Assembly: GCA_041487075.1 (NCBI GenBank)
Contig: JBGPMO010000010.1
Location: 1 to 11,727 of the forward strand
Direction of reading: 5' to 3'
DNA length: 11,727 nucleotides
Source: JBGPMO01 sp041487075
Lineage (GTDB): Bacteria; Patescibacteriota; Minisyncoccia; UBA6257; 1-14-0-10-40-38
Part shown: positions 1 through 6,103 of the stretch, one piece after another
Layout: the number at the start of each line of letters is the position of its first letter
Numbering within the stretch: the first letter of the stretch is position 1
Program-made: the position numbers and the translations under genes
The notes under the pieces: model-generated
Database searches by the model: none
Told to the model about the DNA's origin: nothing
Seen by the model: only the letters and a program-made list of their open reading frames with translations

Positions 1-221
1 AACGTTTCAATATTTCCGTAGTAATCGAACACGATAAAGATGGCTACTTTGCCTTTTCTCCGGAACTGCAAGGTTGCTATGCGCAAGGGAAAAACCACGA
101 AGAAGCGCTCGCAAACATCCGAGATGCCATCAAACTTCACTTAGAAGATCGTATTGCGGAGCGTGAAGAAATTCCACATGCACAATCGGTAACACTCTCC
201 ACCGTGGAAGTTACGGTGTAA
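1..221 (+). CDS. hicB: HicB-like antitoxin, 5' end cut by the window
   Basis: An open frame (codons from position 3) runs from the window edge to TAA at 219-221 and gives 72 visible residues. The visible part begins with a beta strand (ISVVIEHDKDGYFAFSPELQG), followed by GCYAQGKNHEEALANIRDAIKLHL. This is the partial RNase H-like fold of HicB/UPF0150 antitoxins: D-x-x-G-Y-x-x-x-x-P-x-L-x-G-C and then an EAL-x-N-I helix. In HicBA pairs this protein binds and blocks the HicA mRNA interferase. Only a few N-terminal residues should be missing. No C-terminal ribbon-helix-helix or HTH domain follows the helix, so this is the short form. The toxin gene starts 6 nt downstream. The family call is solid; toxin neutralisation is inferred from the pairing. 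Confidence 0.85.
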   Translation, partial: RFNISVVIEHDKDGYFAFSPELQGCYAQGKNHEEALANIRDAIKLHLEDRIAEREEIPHAQSVTLSTVEVTV

Positions 222-227
222 CGCCAT

Positions 228-446
228 ATGCCGCCCCTCCCCCGCCTTACCGCAAAGGAAATCATAACTATCCTTGAGCGGCGGGGTTTTTCTTTGGCAC
301 GACAAAGCGGGAGCCATAAAATCTATAAGAATGCCGAGGGTAAGCGCGTCACGGTTCCGTTCCACGGTTCAGCGATACTCCATCCAAAAGTGCTGAAAAG
401 CATTCTTCGCGATGCAGAGATTGCTATCGAGGAACTGGGGAATTAA
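228..446 (+). CDS. hicA: HicA-like mRNA interferase toxin
   Basis: This 72-residue protein is the usual length for HicA/YcfA. It has the dsRBD-like HicA layout: TAKEIITILERRGF (helix 1), then ARQSGSHKIYKN with the G-S-H motif whose His30 is the expected catalytic residue, then KRVTVPFHG, and a C-terminal helix PKVLKSILRDAEIAIEEL. HicA proteins cleave mRNA or tmRNA in the cytoplasm when not held by HicB. The start at 228 lies 6 nt after the hicB stop and has no Shine-Dalgarno sequence, so translational coupling to the antitoxin frame is likely. The gene order here is antitoxin first, the reverse of the classic hicAB order. Confidence 0.9.
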   Translation: MPPLPRLTAKEIITILERRGFSLARQSGSHKIYKNAEGKRVTVPFHGSAILHPKVLKSILRDAEIAIEELGN

Positions 447-471
447 TCTTCATTCTCGGCAATCTACAAAT

Positions 472-653
472 TTTCATTCGCTCTTCTCCACTAGGGAGAA
501 AAGGACTCACGCCGCCAAGTATCGGAGTGCGATCACCCGCGGCTTCGCTTCCATGTGAGCAACAAACCGCGTACGCCCGCCCGAGGCTACACGCCACCGA
601 CGTACAACTCGTCTAGTCATAAGAAGAACTAAGTGTGGAGAAGAGCGATGAAA
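472..653 (-). ncRNA. Candidate structured RNA, 6S-like in architecture
   Basis: A 19-bp closing stem pairs 472-491 with 635-653 (13 uninterrupted pairs 479-491/635-647, one more pair, a bulged T at 477, then 5 pairs). A second hairpin near the middle pairs 538-542 (CGCGG) with 567-571 (CCGCG), and an inner imperfect stem continues it. The result is a 182-nt rod with its apex near the centre, which matches the size and shape of 6S RNA (about 180 nt in E. coli). Minus strand is preferred because a -10-like GATACT (complement of 660-665) would start transcription near 653. No decisive 6S sequence motif could be confirmed. A small inverted-repeat mobile element (MITE) is the main alternative; no target-site duplication was seen. 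Confidence 0.33.
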
Positions 654-684
654 TGACATAGTATCTTTTTAAACCTATCCTTTA

Positions 685-891
685 TTAGGAAGGGAAATCA
701 TTTGCCGTATCAACGGTAAACGCCGACTCGTTAGTCGGCGTTCCATTAGGTTTAGGTTGTGCTTCTTGAGAAACAATCTGTCCAAATACTTGCGGCGGGA
801 ATACCAGAGACACCACAACAATTCCTACAAAAAGAGTGGTAAATACCTTACTCTTGCCTGCATTGAATCGCTTCCCTAAAGAACGATTCAT
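685..891 (-). CDS. Small exported or membrane-anchored protein, function unknown
   Basis: This 68-residue protein has a basic N-terminus (MNRSLGKRFNAGKSK), a hydrophobic stretch at about residues 16-37 (VFTTLFVGIVVVSLVFPPQVFG) that could be a signal peptide cut after VFG, and a polar Pro/Asn/Thr-rich tail of about 30 residues. I do not recognise a family. Evidence that it is real: a promoter-like TTGACA-17-AATGAT lies just upstream with the same 14-nt -10-to-ATG spacing as the next gene upstream on this strand. No Shine-Dalgarno is visible. A perfect 7-bp hairpin (721-740) lies inside the coding part of the tail. It sits 83 nt after the flavoprotein gene, on the same strand, and could be expressed with it or separately. 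Confidence 0.55.
   Translation of the reverse strand: MNRSLGKRFNAGKSKVFTTLFVGIVVVSLVFPPQVFGQIVSQEAQPKPNGTPTNESAFTVDTANDFPS
721..740. repeat. Perfect hairpin inside the small exported-protein gene
   Basis: CGCCGAC at 721-727 pairs with GTCGGCG at 734-740 across a 6-nt loop. On the minus strand it is followed by TTTA only, so it is a weak terminator at best. It encodes part of the tail of the 685-891 protein. Confidence 0.6.
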
Positions 892-905
892 AGTGTGATG
901 GCTTC

Positions 906-934
906 ATCATTTCAGATTGCCTTATACCTGTCAA
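906..934 (-). promoter_or_regulatory. Sigma-70-type promoter for the small exported protein
   Basis: On the minus strand TTGACA (929-934) is followed after 17 bp by AATGAT (906-911). The -35 is a perfect match and the -10 matches 4 of 6. The start codon begins 14 nt beyond the -10, giving a leader of only about 8 nt. Confidence 0.5.
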
Positions 935-974
935 CATTGGCAGAAATTCCATCCAGAAAAATAATGCCGACCAC

Positions 975-2498
975 CTACACATACCCCGGGAAGAAATCTA
1001 TTTTAATCTGGTTATTTTTAATCCCCAGGCCCTTTAATGTTTTTTCGAACGCAGTTACCATCGCGTGCGGGCCGGAAATATAATACATCCTCTCTTTATA
1101 ATCAGAGACCTCTTCTGTAATCGCCTCTTCGGTAATCATTCCTCTGCGCCCGCTCCATGAGTCCGGCGCGGACTCGGTTAAAGTATAGACGGTTTTAATA
1201 CCCAAACGCCTCTTCGCTTCATCAAAAATATCTTGATACGCAATATCAGCTGCAGTTTTATTCGAATAAAGAAGAACGATTTCCCGCTTTTCATTCGTGT
1301 CTAAAAGATATTTGATCATGCTCCGGAACGGCGTGATGCCGATGCCGCCTGCAATGAAAACCAGTCTCTTTTTACTATCCCTCGGCAAAACAAACTCGCC
1401 CGCGAGTTGTGATGCCGTGATCCTGCTGCCGCGAATCATCGCGAGCATCGTTTTTTTGAAACTGCTTGATGCGGGATAAAATTTTATCCCTATCTTCACT
1501 TCCTGCTCTGTGGGAGCAGACGCAATCGTAAAATATCTTCTGTTTCCGCGGGCATCCGGGTGCTTATGCCCAAGCGTCCACTCCAGATATTGCCCGGGCT
1601 TAAATGACACTGCCCTATCAGGGGTAAATGAAAAGCCATAGGTATCAGCTGCAATTTGTACTTTCTCCTTCAACTGCAGCATATATTTCCCTTTCGGGCT
1701 TACGCAATACGAAAAAAGGTTGCCCACGATGAGCGCGAGTTCCGGCGTCGCATAGAGAGAACCGATGTGTATCGCTGGCGCAAAAAGGAATCCAACGAAT
1801 GCGCCGTAGAGCAGGCGCAGTTTCCGGGTCGGCGGAGTGGTTAACGGCTCGGGAAGCATCACAAAAGTAAAAAAGAGAATTGGCGAGTCAAGCAATGCTT
1901 TCTCAAAAACCGTAACGCCGTTCACGCCTTGCAATATGCTTGAGCCGACAATGATCGCCATACCAACCGCAAAATAACTGCATACTAAATCAAACCGCTG
2001 GAGCTTGCGCACGACCAAAAGCCCTCCCAAAAAAACCAAAGGCAGGAGAGGCGCGGTGCCCACCCACCAGCTCGCGGATTGGTTCATAGTGAGCGCGGTT
2101 ACGGCTACGGCAAATGCCGCCGGATTAAAAATATGTTTCTTTTTAATCGCAAGAATATATTTTGAAGCCATTGCTAAAACCGATGCCCAAAAAAGAAATG
2201 ATACGCCCGCAATATAATGCGAGAGTGATACGGGAGTAATGATAAGCGCCAGAATAAAAGCCGTAATATAAGCAGACTCGACATTCGTTTGCGCGTTAAA
2301 CACCCGCGCGAAAATAATATTGGCAATCAAAGCAACCCCTACAAGAGTAGCGCCGGAGATCGTAAACCCAATCGGGTCAAACGGCAGAATATGAAAAAAG
2401 GTAAAAACAAGCGCCGCTGCCCAGAGGAGAGAGAGGTAATACAATACCAGCCGGTACATGGTAATCCGGTTCAAAAATCTATCAATCCAGTTAAGCAT
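975..2498 (-). CDS. Membrane flavoprotein: RnfD/NqrB-like domain fused to FAD/NAD(P) reductase
   Basis: The 507-residue protein has two halves. Residues 1-265 are membrane-embedded with roughly eight to ten helices and resemble RnfD/NqrB, including NPAAFAVAV (125-133) and MLPEPLTTPPTRK (214-226, like the xDPxTxPxxxx segment of RnfD). Residues 272-507 form a ferredoxin-NADP reductase module: RRYFTIASAP (320-329) binds FAD, AGGIGITP (383-390) binds the nicotinamide nucleotide, SGPHAMV (475-481) is the usual C-terminal motif, and the protein ends FFPGYV. It probably moves electrons between NAD(P)H and a membrane or extracytoplasmic acceptor; the acceptor is unknown. There is no 2Fe-2S domain. 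The FMN-attachment SGAT motif is absent from its usual place late in the RnfD domain; an SGAT occurs only at 48-51. A strong promoter lies just upstream. Confidence 0.85.
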   Translation of the reverse strand: MLNWIDRFLNRITMYRLVLYYLSLLWAAALVFTFFHILPFDPIGFTISGATLVGVALIANIIFARVFNAQTNVESAYITAFILALIITPVSLSHYIAGVSFLFWASVLAMASKYILAIKKKHIFNPAAFAVAVTALTMNQSASWWVGTAPLLPLVFLGGLLVVRKLQRFDLVCSYFAVGMAIIVGSSILQGVNGVTVFEKALLDSPILFFTFVMLPEPLTTPPTRKLRLLYGAFVGFLFAPAIHIGSLYATPELALIVGNLFSYCVSPKGKYMLQLKEKVQIAADTYGFSFTPDRAVSFKPGQYLEWTLGHKHPDARGNRRYFTIASAPTEQEVKIGIKFYPASSSFKKTMLAMIRGSRITASQLAGEFVLPRDSKKRLVFIAGGIGITPFRSMIKYLLDTNEKREIVLLYSNKTAADIAYQDIFDEAKRRLGIKTVYTLTESAPDSWSGRRGMITEEAITEEVSDYKERMYYISGPHAMVTAFEKTLKGLGIKNNQIKIDFFPGYV

Positions 2499-2512
2499 GT
2501 GCGTTTACATCC

Positions 2513-2540
2513 ATTATAAAGAAACGGCATAGTATGACAA
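2513..2540 (-). promoter_or_regulatory. Strong sigma-70-type promoter of the membrane flavoprotein
   Basis: On the minus strand TTGTCA (2535-2540) is separated by 16 bp from a perfect TATAAT (2513-2518). Transcription would start near 2506, leaving a leader of about 8 nt before the ATG at 2498 and no room for a Shine-Dalgarno sequence. Confidence 0.75.
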
Positions 2541-2588
2541 TCGCGAAGGGCTGATGCCGCAAGCGCCTGCCGCTCTTTTACTTACGCA

Positions 2589-2597
2589 TGATATACT
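2589..2597 (+). promoter_or_regulatory. Extended -10 promoter of the polytopic membrane protein
   Basis: TGATATACT is an extended -10 (TG, one base, TATACT at 2592-2597). No good -35 hexamer is seen at the right distance, which is common for extended -10 promoters. The start codon at 2614 is 16 nt further on, so the leader would be about 10 nt. Confidence 0.6.
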
Positions 2598-2613
2598 GAA
2601 ATGAGTTTCTCTT

Positions 2614-3639
2614 ATGGAAAAAATCTCGCGGCACAATTTTTTATACGGGTCACTCATATTCGCCTTTCTCCTGAAAACTATCGGAGCGGGTTGGGATGCA
2701 AGCTATCACTTTAAATATCTGCGGGAGTTTTACCAGATGCCACATCTGTTAAATGGATTCGGAAATATCCTGGTGGCGGTTCTCTTCTTTTTCTTATGGC
2801 GGAGAGAACCAAAAGCGGAGCAGAAGGACTTAAAAATCATTTTGGCGGGGATACTCACTTTTATCGGCGCAATTATTTTTGACCAATGGTGGCATGCCCG
2901 ATTTGGGATAGATCTGACCACGTGGAGCCCATCACACTTCAGCTTGTATCTTGGCACACTCATCGGGCTCATGGGAGCGATACTCTATATTGCCCACGAC
3001 TGGAAGCACGGGAAGATTTCTGCACATCTCAAAACCGTGTATTGCATTATCCTTTTCTTTCTTGCCCTTGATTCATTTTGGTTCCCTCTTCTACAGCAAG
3101 AACAAGGAGTGATCACCGCTTATTATATGGCGCACGGCATTGTTACGTTTGGGCCAGATCTCGAGCAGGCGTTCGCCGCCGCCCATTTGGACATTTATCG
3201 CGGCGTCCCCGACTGGCTCTATGGCGCCTACGCCGTTTTCAGCCTAGTAACCATTTTTACGTTAGCCAAACGCCTCAAGCTTCATCGCTATTCCGCTACG
3301 CTTATTGCCGGGCAATATCTGCTCTTTCGCATACTTATGAACTTTATTTTCATTGCGGTATCCTATCCAACTTCAACCGTGCCCTATTATATTCTTCCGA
3401 TAGCTTTTCTTTTTGATTTCTTTTATAACGCATTCAAGGAACGCACGTGGATACAAAGAAGTATACCAACGGCCTTAATCATTCTTGGCATAAACGGGCT
3501 CATATTCGTTAAAACCGCATATCCTCTCCACCCGCCCATGCCCCCTGAAACGTTCTTGTTCTCAATCGGAGGCGCTGTTATCGGATATCTGCTCGCTGAA
3601 GCGGCGTATCGCAAAGTTTTCAGGCGTCATATGCTATAA
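2614..3639 (+). CDS. Polytopic membrane protein with Trp/Asp/His motifs, function unknown
   Basis: The 341-residue protein has about nine or ten hydrophobic helices (near residues 8-25, 46-63, 73-91, 108-127, 139-160, 202-219, 228-250, 256-273, 283-301, 313-332). The polar residues in and between the first helices are striking: GWDASYHF (25-33, with W27, D28, H32), PHLLNGFGN (43-51, H44), DQWWHARFGID (90-100, D90, H94, D100) and WSPSH (104-108, H108). Such clustered His and Asp near membrane helices often bind metal or quinone, but I cannot name the family. It diverges from the flavoprotein gene and converges on the efflux/cupredoxin cluster, so a redox or copper role is possible but unproven. 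Downstream is a bidirectional terminator. Confidence 0.85.
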   Translation: MEKISRHNFLYGSLIFAFLLKTIGAGWDASYHFKYLREFYQMPHLLNGFGNILVAVLFFFLWRREPKAEQKDLKIILAGILTFIGAIIFDQWWHARFGIDLTTWSPSHFSLYLGTLIGLMGAILYIAHDWKHGKISAHLKTVYCIILFFLALDSFWFPLLQQEQGVITAYYMAHGIVTFGPDLEQAFAAAHLDIYRGVPDWLYGAYAVFSLVTIFTLAKRLKLHRYSATLIAGQYLLFRILMNFIFIAVSYPTSTVPYYILPIAFLFDFFYNAFKERTWIQRSIPTALIILGINGLIFVKTAYPLHPPMPPETFLFSIGGAVIGYLLAEAAYRKVFRRHML

Positions 3640-3744
3640 TGCCGATGCTCTTTTTATCCTCGGTCTCTTTATTCAAAAAAATATCAGGCGTTCTGTCCCG
3701 ACGTGAAATATTGAGTTACCTGCGGCTGTAATAATACTAAAGAT

Positions 3745-3857
3745 AGCGAGCCTTGGTGTTAAAACTTTTCCAGCCAGAGGTCATAAATAAATAACAATGC
3801 ACATGGTGTGCTATGGCCTCCAAAACTCACCGCAGAGAACGCGGTGAGTTTTTGGAG
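3745..3857 (+). ncRNA. Possible small RNA ending at the intrinsic terminator
   Basis: In the 237-bp gap after the membrane protein gene, TTGAGT (3711-3716), a 16-bp spacer and AATACT (3733-3738) form a modest promoter. Transcription from about 3745 would make a roughly 110-nt RNA with a short GCAC/GTGC hairpin (3799-3811 region) and would stop at the terminator at 3818-3857. No open reading frame or known RNA family is recognised. The rest of the gap (3640-3710) shows nothing further. Confidence 0.17.
3818..3857. terminator. Bidirectional intrinsic terminator between convergent genes
   Basis: CTCCAAAACTCACCGC (3818-3833) pairs with GCGGTGAGTTTTTGGAG (3841-3857), with one extra T, across a 7-nt loop. 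The GC-rich core ACTCACCGC/GCGGTGAGT is flanked by A4 on the left and T5 on the right. A U-tract therefore follows the core hairpin in both directions, serving the plus-strand membrane protein gene and the minus-strand cupredoxin gene. Confidence 0.85.
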
Positions 3858-3876
3858 AACAAACTTCTACCCTTTT

Positions 3877-4353
3877 TTATGGCTCGACCGTAAGCATTCC
3901 TTTCATGCCCATTGCACGGTGATTGCCGACTGAACAATAATACTCGAAGGAACCGGCTGTGTCCGCGGTGAATTCAACTGCATCTTCCTCTCCGCTGCCA
4001 ATTCTCCGCGTTGCGACATTTAATGCATCAATCCGAAAATCATGCATGCCGCCGCTGTTTTTGAAGGTAATCCGCACGAGATCTCCCTTCTTCACCGTGA
4101 GCGTCGCAGGCGTGAATGAATAATTTTGCCCCGTGACAACGAACTCCTTTATGGATTGGTTTCCGCTCGCGGGCGGAGTTACGGAAGGGGGAAGCGGCGC
4201 TGGTTCTGAAACTGCATTATCTCCCGGAGGAGGCGCGGTCTGCGAAGCAGAATCGCCGGCAGGTATTGTTGCCGTATGAGACCCCGAAAGAAGCAGTGCG
4301 CCGCCAATTAAAAGCAAAACAATCACTATCGCGATAATAATTTTTGTATTCAT
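3877..4353 (-). CDS. Membrane-anchored type I copper protein (cupredoxin)
   Basis: The 158-residue protein has an N-terminal membrane anchor or signal (about 4-23), a Pro/Ala/Ser-rich linker (30-66) and a C-terminal cupredoxin domain (68-158). The four expected copper ligands are visible: His104 in GGMHDF, then Cys140, His145 and Met150 in YYCSVGNHRAMGM, so the blue-copper site looks intact. Cupredoxins carry single electrons between membrane or extracytoplasmic partners; some handle copper itself. It is the last gene of the minus-strand cluster, 36 nt after the DUF5666-like gene, with a strong Shine-Dalgarno sequence and a terminator just beyond. The electron partner is unknown. The divergent flavoprotein upstream of the convergent gene is one speculative candidate. 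Confidence 0.92.
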   Translation of the reverse strand: MNTKIIIAIVIVLLLIGGALLLSGSHTATIPAGDSASQTAPPPGDNAVSEPAPLPPSVTPPASGNQSIKEFVVTGQNYSFTPATLTVKKGDLVRITFKNSGGMHDFRIDALNVATRRIGSGEEDAVEFTADTAGSFEYYCSVGNHRAMGMKGMLTVEP

Positions 4354-4361
4354 TGGTTAAT

Positions 4362-4369
4362 CTCTCCTC
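4362..4369 (-). promoter_or_regulatory. Strong Shine-Dalgarno of the cupredoxin gene
   Basis: On the minus strand GAGGAGAG lies 8 nt before the ATG at 4353. It is the clearest ribosome binding site in the window. It fixes the start and contrasts with the SD-less starts of the promoter-proximal genes. The same GAGGAGAG occurs at 6120-6127, 16 nt before the permease start, which is too far to act conventionally. Confidence 0.75.
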
Positions 4370-4389
4370 ACAATAATCTCCTCGACTTT

Positions 4390-4851
4390 TTATTGTTTCC
4401 CCGGCATCGACGCAGGCATTGATGGACGTATCTGGACCGACTGGGCGCTCACACTGCCATCCTGATTTGCAGTACCCATAACCGTGACTTGGGCGCCGAG
4501 AGAAAGATCGGCAAGCGATCCTGATACTGCTTTCATAACTTCAGTGGTGCCTGATACAAAAACGATTTTTGATCCGCCATCACGCATTTTAATCGTAATG
4601 CTCTTGTCATCTTTTGAGAGAATATCTCCTCCGACAAATCCTCCATTTTGACGCGCACCACGAAATCCTGCGCCACCATTTGCGCCACTGCCAAATGCAG
4701 TGTTCATAGTGGCCCCGAACCGCCCGTTTCCGCTCGCTGCACTTGCATGGCCTGCGCCGTAGCTCATGCCGGCATAAAACGATCCGCCTCCAATAATCAC
4801 GACTGCGATAATCATGCCGAATACTTTATTTTTACCCATAGCTTGTTGCAT
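4390..4851 (-). CDS. Membrane-anchored DUF5666-like protein
   Basis: The 153-residue protein has one N-terminal membrane segment (about 10-30), a Gly/Ala/Asn-rich spacer (35-72) and a compact beta-rich domain (73-142). That domain has the pattern G-x-I-L-S-x-D-D-K-S-I-T-I-K-x-x-D-G-G, then T-x-x-x-K-A-V, then G-A-Q-V-T-V-x-G and G-S-V-S-A-Q-S-V-Q-I. This fits DUF5666-type extracytoplasmic domains, whose role is unknown. An alternative start is Met5 (4839). It lies 28 nt after the permease gene, so it is probably part of the efflux cluster. A TATTAT box 7 nt before the ATG could also give a second, leaderless transcript. The domain resembles the C-terminus of the anti-sigma candidate at 9478-10191. 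Confidence 0.8.
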   Translation of the reverse strand: MQQAMGKNKVFGMIIAVVIIGGGSFYAGMSYGAGHASAASGNGRFGATMNTAFGSGANGGAGFRGARQNGGFVGGDILSKDDKSITIKMRDGGSKIVFVSGTTEVMKAVSGSLADLSLGAQVTVMGTANQDGSVSAQSVQIRPSMPASMPGKQ

Positions 4852-4879
4852 TTATTTTATAATAATGACCTTTTATAGG

Positions 4880-6103
4880 TTATTCATACCTTAGGGCTTC
4901 AATCGGGTTTAAGCTGGCTGCGCGTCGGGCTGGATAATAGCCGAACACAATGCCGATCCCGGCTGAAACGCCAAAGGCAAGCATAATAGAAGATAACGAA
5001 ACAGAAGTTTCGAGAATGCCAAAATGAGTCATGCCAAACGAAACAAGCCAGCCAAGGATAACCCCAAGAAAACCTCCAATAAAAGTGAGTATGACCGCTT
5101 CCGTTAAAAACTGGAGATTGATATCTCGCCGTTTGGCGCCAATGGCTTTTCGAAGCCCAATTTCTCTGGTCCGCTCGGTTACGGTTGTGAGCATCATATT
5201 CATAATGCCAATGCCGCCCACGACGAGCGAAATGCCGGCAACTGCGGCAAGTAAAATAGTGAATGTCTGGGTAATACTCGAAGCCGTTGCAATAATATCT
5301 GTTTGATTAAGAGTGCTAAAATCCGCAAGTTGCGGATCCTTAATATTGTGGCGCGCGAGGAGTAAATCGGTAATCTGCTGCTGAATTTCTGTCATCACAT
5401 CAGAACTCTCCGCTTGAACGCTGATGGTTGTCACATATTGATCCCCCGCTAAAAAGCGCTGGGCGCTCGAAAGCGGAATGTAAACCGCATCATCGGGATT
5501 GTTAAAACCGCTTCCTCCTTTTGATTTCGTAACGCCGATGACTTTAAATTCGATGTTCTTAATGCGAATCATCTGCCCGACAGCTTCTCCCTCTACGCCA
5601 AATAAATCATCGCGCGTCGTCGGCCCCAACACCGCAACTTTGGAAAGACTCGAAAGATTCTGATCGGTAATAAATGACCCTTCGTCAATTTGGACATTCC
5701 GCACATCCGGATACGCGCTCGTGGTGCCGATAACCGAGGTATTGGTATTGGTGCCGCGGCTCGTGACTTGATACCTTCCGGAAAGCTCTGGCGCCACCGC
5801 GCGAGCGAGCGTGACTTCTTTTGCAATCGCATCCGCATCGCCCTGGGTAAGCGATCGGGCAGACCCGCGCCCTGCGCTTACTTGAAATCCTGGCCCGCGC
5901 TGAGTGCCGGGAGTAACCAGGACAAGATTTGAGCCAATCGACTGGATCCGTGCCTGAATTGATCCTTGGGCACCTTGCCCAATAGCAATCATAGCAATAA
6001 CAGAACTAATGCCAATCACAATACCGAGAATGGTGAGTCCTGAACGGACTTTATTCCCGGAAAGTGCCGCATACGTCTCCTGTAACACATCAATTATTTT
6101 CAT
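4880..6103 (-). CDS. MacB-type ABC transporter permease
   Basis: The 407-residue protein has the standard MacB/FtsX-like layout: a first helix (about 21-42, in SGLTILGIVIGISSVIAMIAIG), a large extracytoplasmic domain (about 45-275), and three C-terminal helices (about 278-302, 331-358, 370-391). Signature segments are GGIGIMNMM, TERTREIGLRKAIGAKRRDI (309-328) and the closing YPARRAASLNPIEALRYE. MacB-type permeases work by mechanotransmission, using ATP hydrolysis in the cytoplasm to move the external domain and drive export of peptides, lipoproteins or drugs. No ATPase domain is fused; the ATPase is the separate gene upstream, whose stop overlaps this start as ATGA (6100-6103). The substrate cannot be told from sequence. 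The length is normal for split MacB permeases. Confidence 0.95.
   Translation of the reverse strand: MKIIDVLQETYAALSGNKVRSGLTILGIVIGISSVIAMIAIGQGAQGSIQARIQSIGSNLVLVTPGTQRGPGFQVSAGRGSARSLTQGDADAIAKEVTLARAVAPELSGRYQVTSRGTNTNTSVIGTTSAYPDVRNVQIDEGSFITDQNLSSLSKVAVLGPTTRDDLFGVEGEAVGQMIRIKNIEFKVIGVTKSKGGSGFNNPDDAVYIPLSSAQRFLAGDQYVTTISVQAESSDVMTEIQQQITDLLLARHNIKDPQLADFSTLNQTDIIATASSITQTFTILLAAVAGISLVVGGIGIMNMMLTTVTERTREIGLRKAIGAKRRDINLQFLTEAVILTFIGGFLGVILGWLVSFGMTHFGILETSVSLSSIMLAFGVSAGIGIVFGYYPARRAASLNPIEALRYE

Noticed and set aside
472..653. tmRNA, SRP RNA or integron attC site as the explanation of the structured element
   Set aside because: No tRNA-like acceptor with T-arm sequence, no SRP S-domain motif, and no attC core GTTRRRY-type sites next to a recombined cassette were found.
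721..740. The hairpin as an intrinsic terminator for hicA
   Set aside because: It lies 275 nt after the hicA stop, has no U-tract on the plus strand, and falls inside a minus-strand gene with a promoter.
3078..3416. A 112-codon plus-strand open frame inside the membrane protein gene
   Set aside because: It is an alternative frame of a well-supported gene, with an Arg/Ser/His-rich composition typical of frame shadows.
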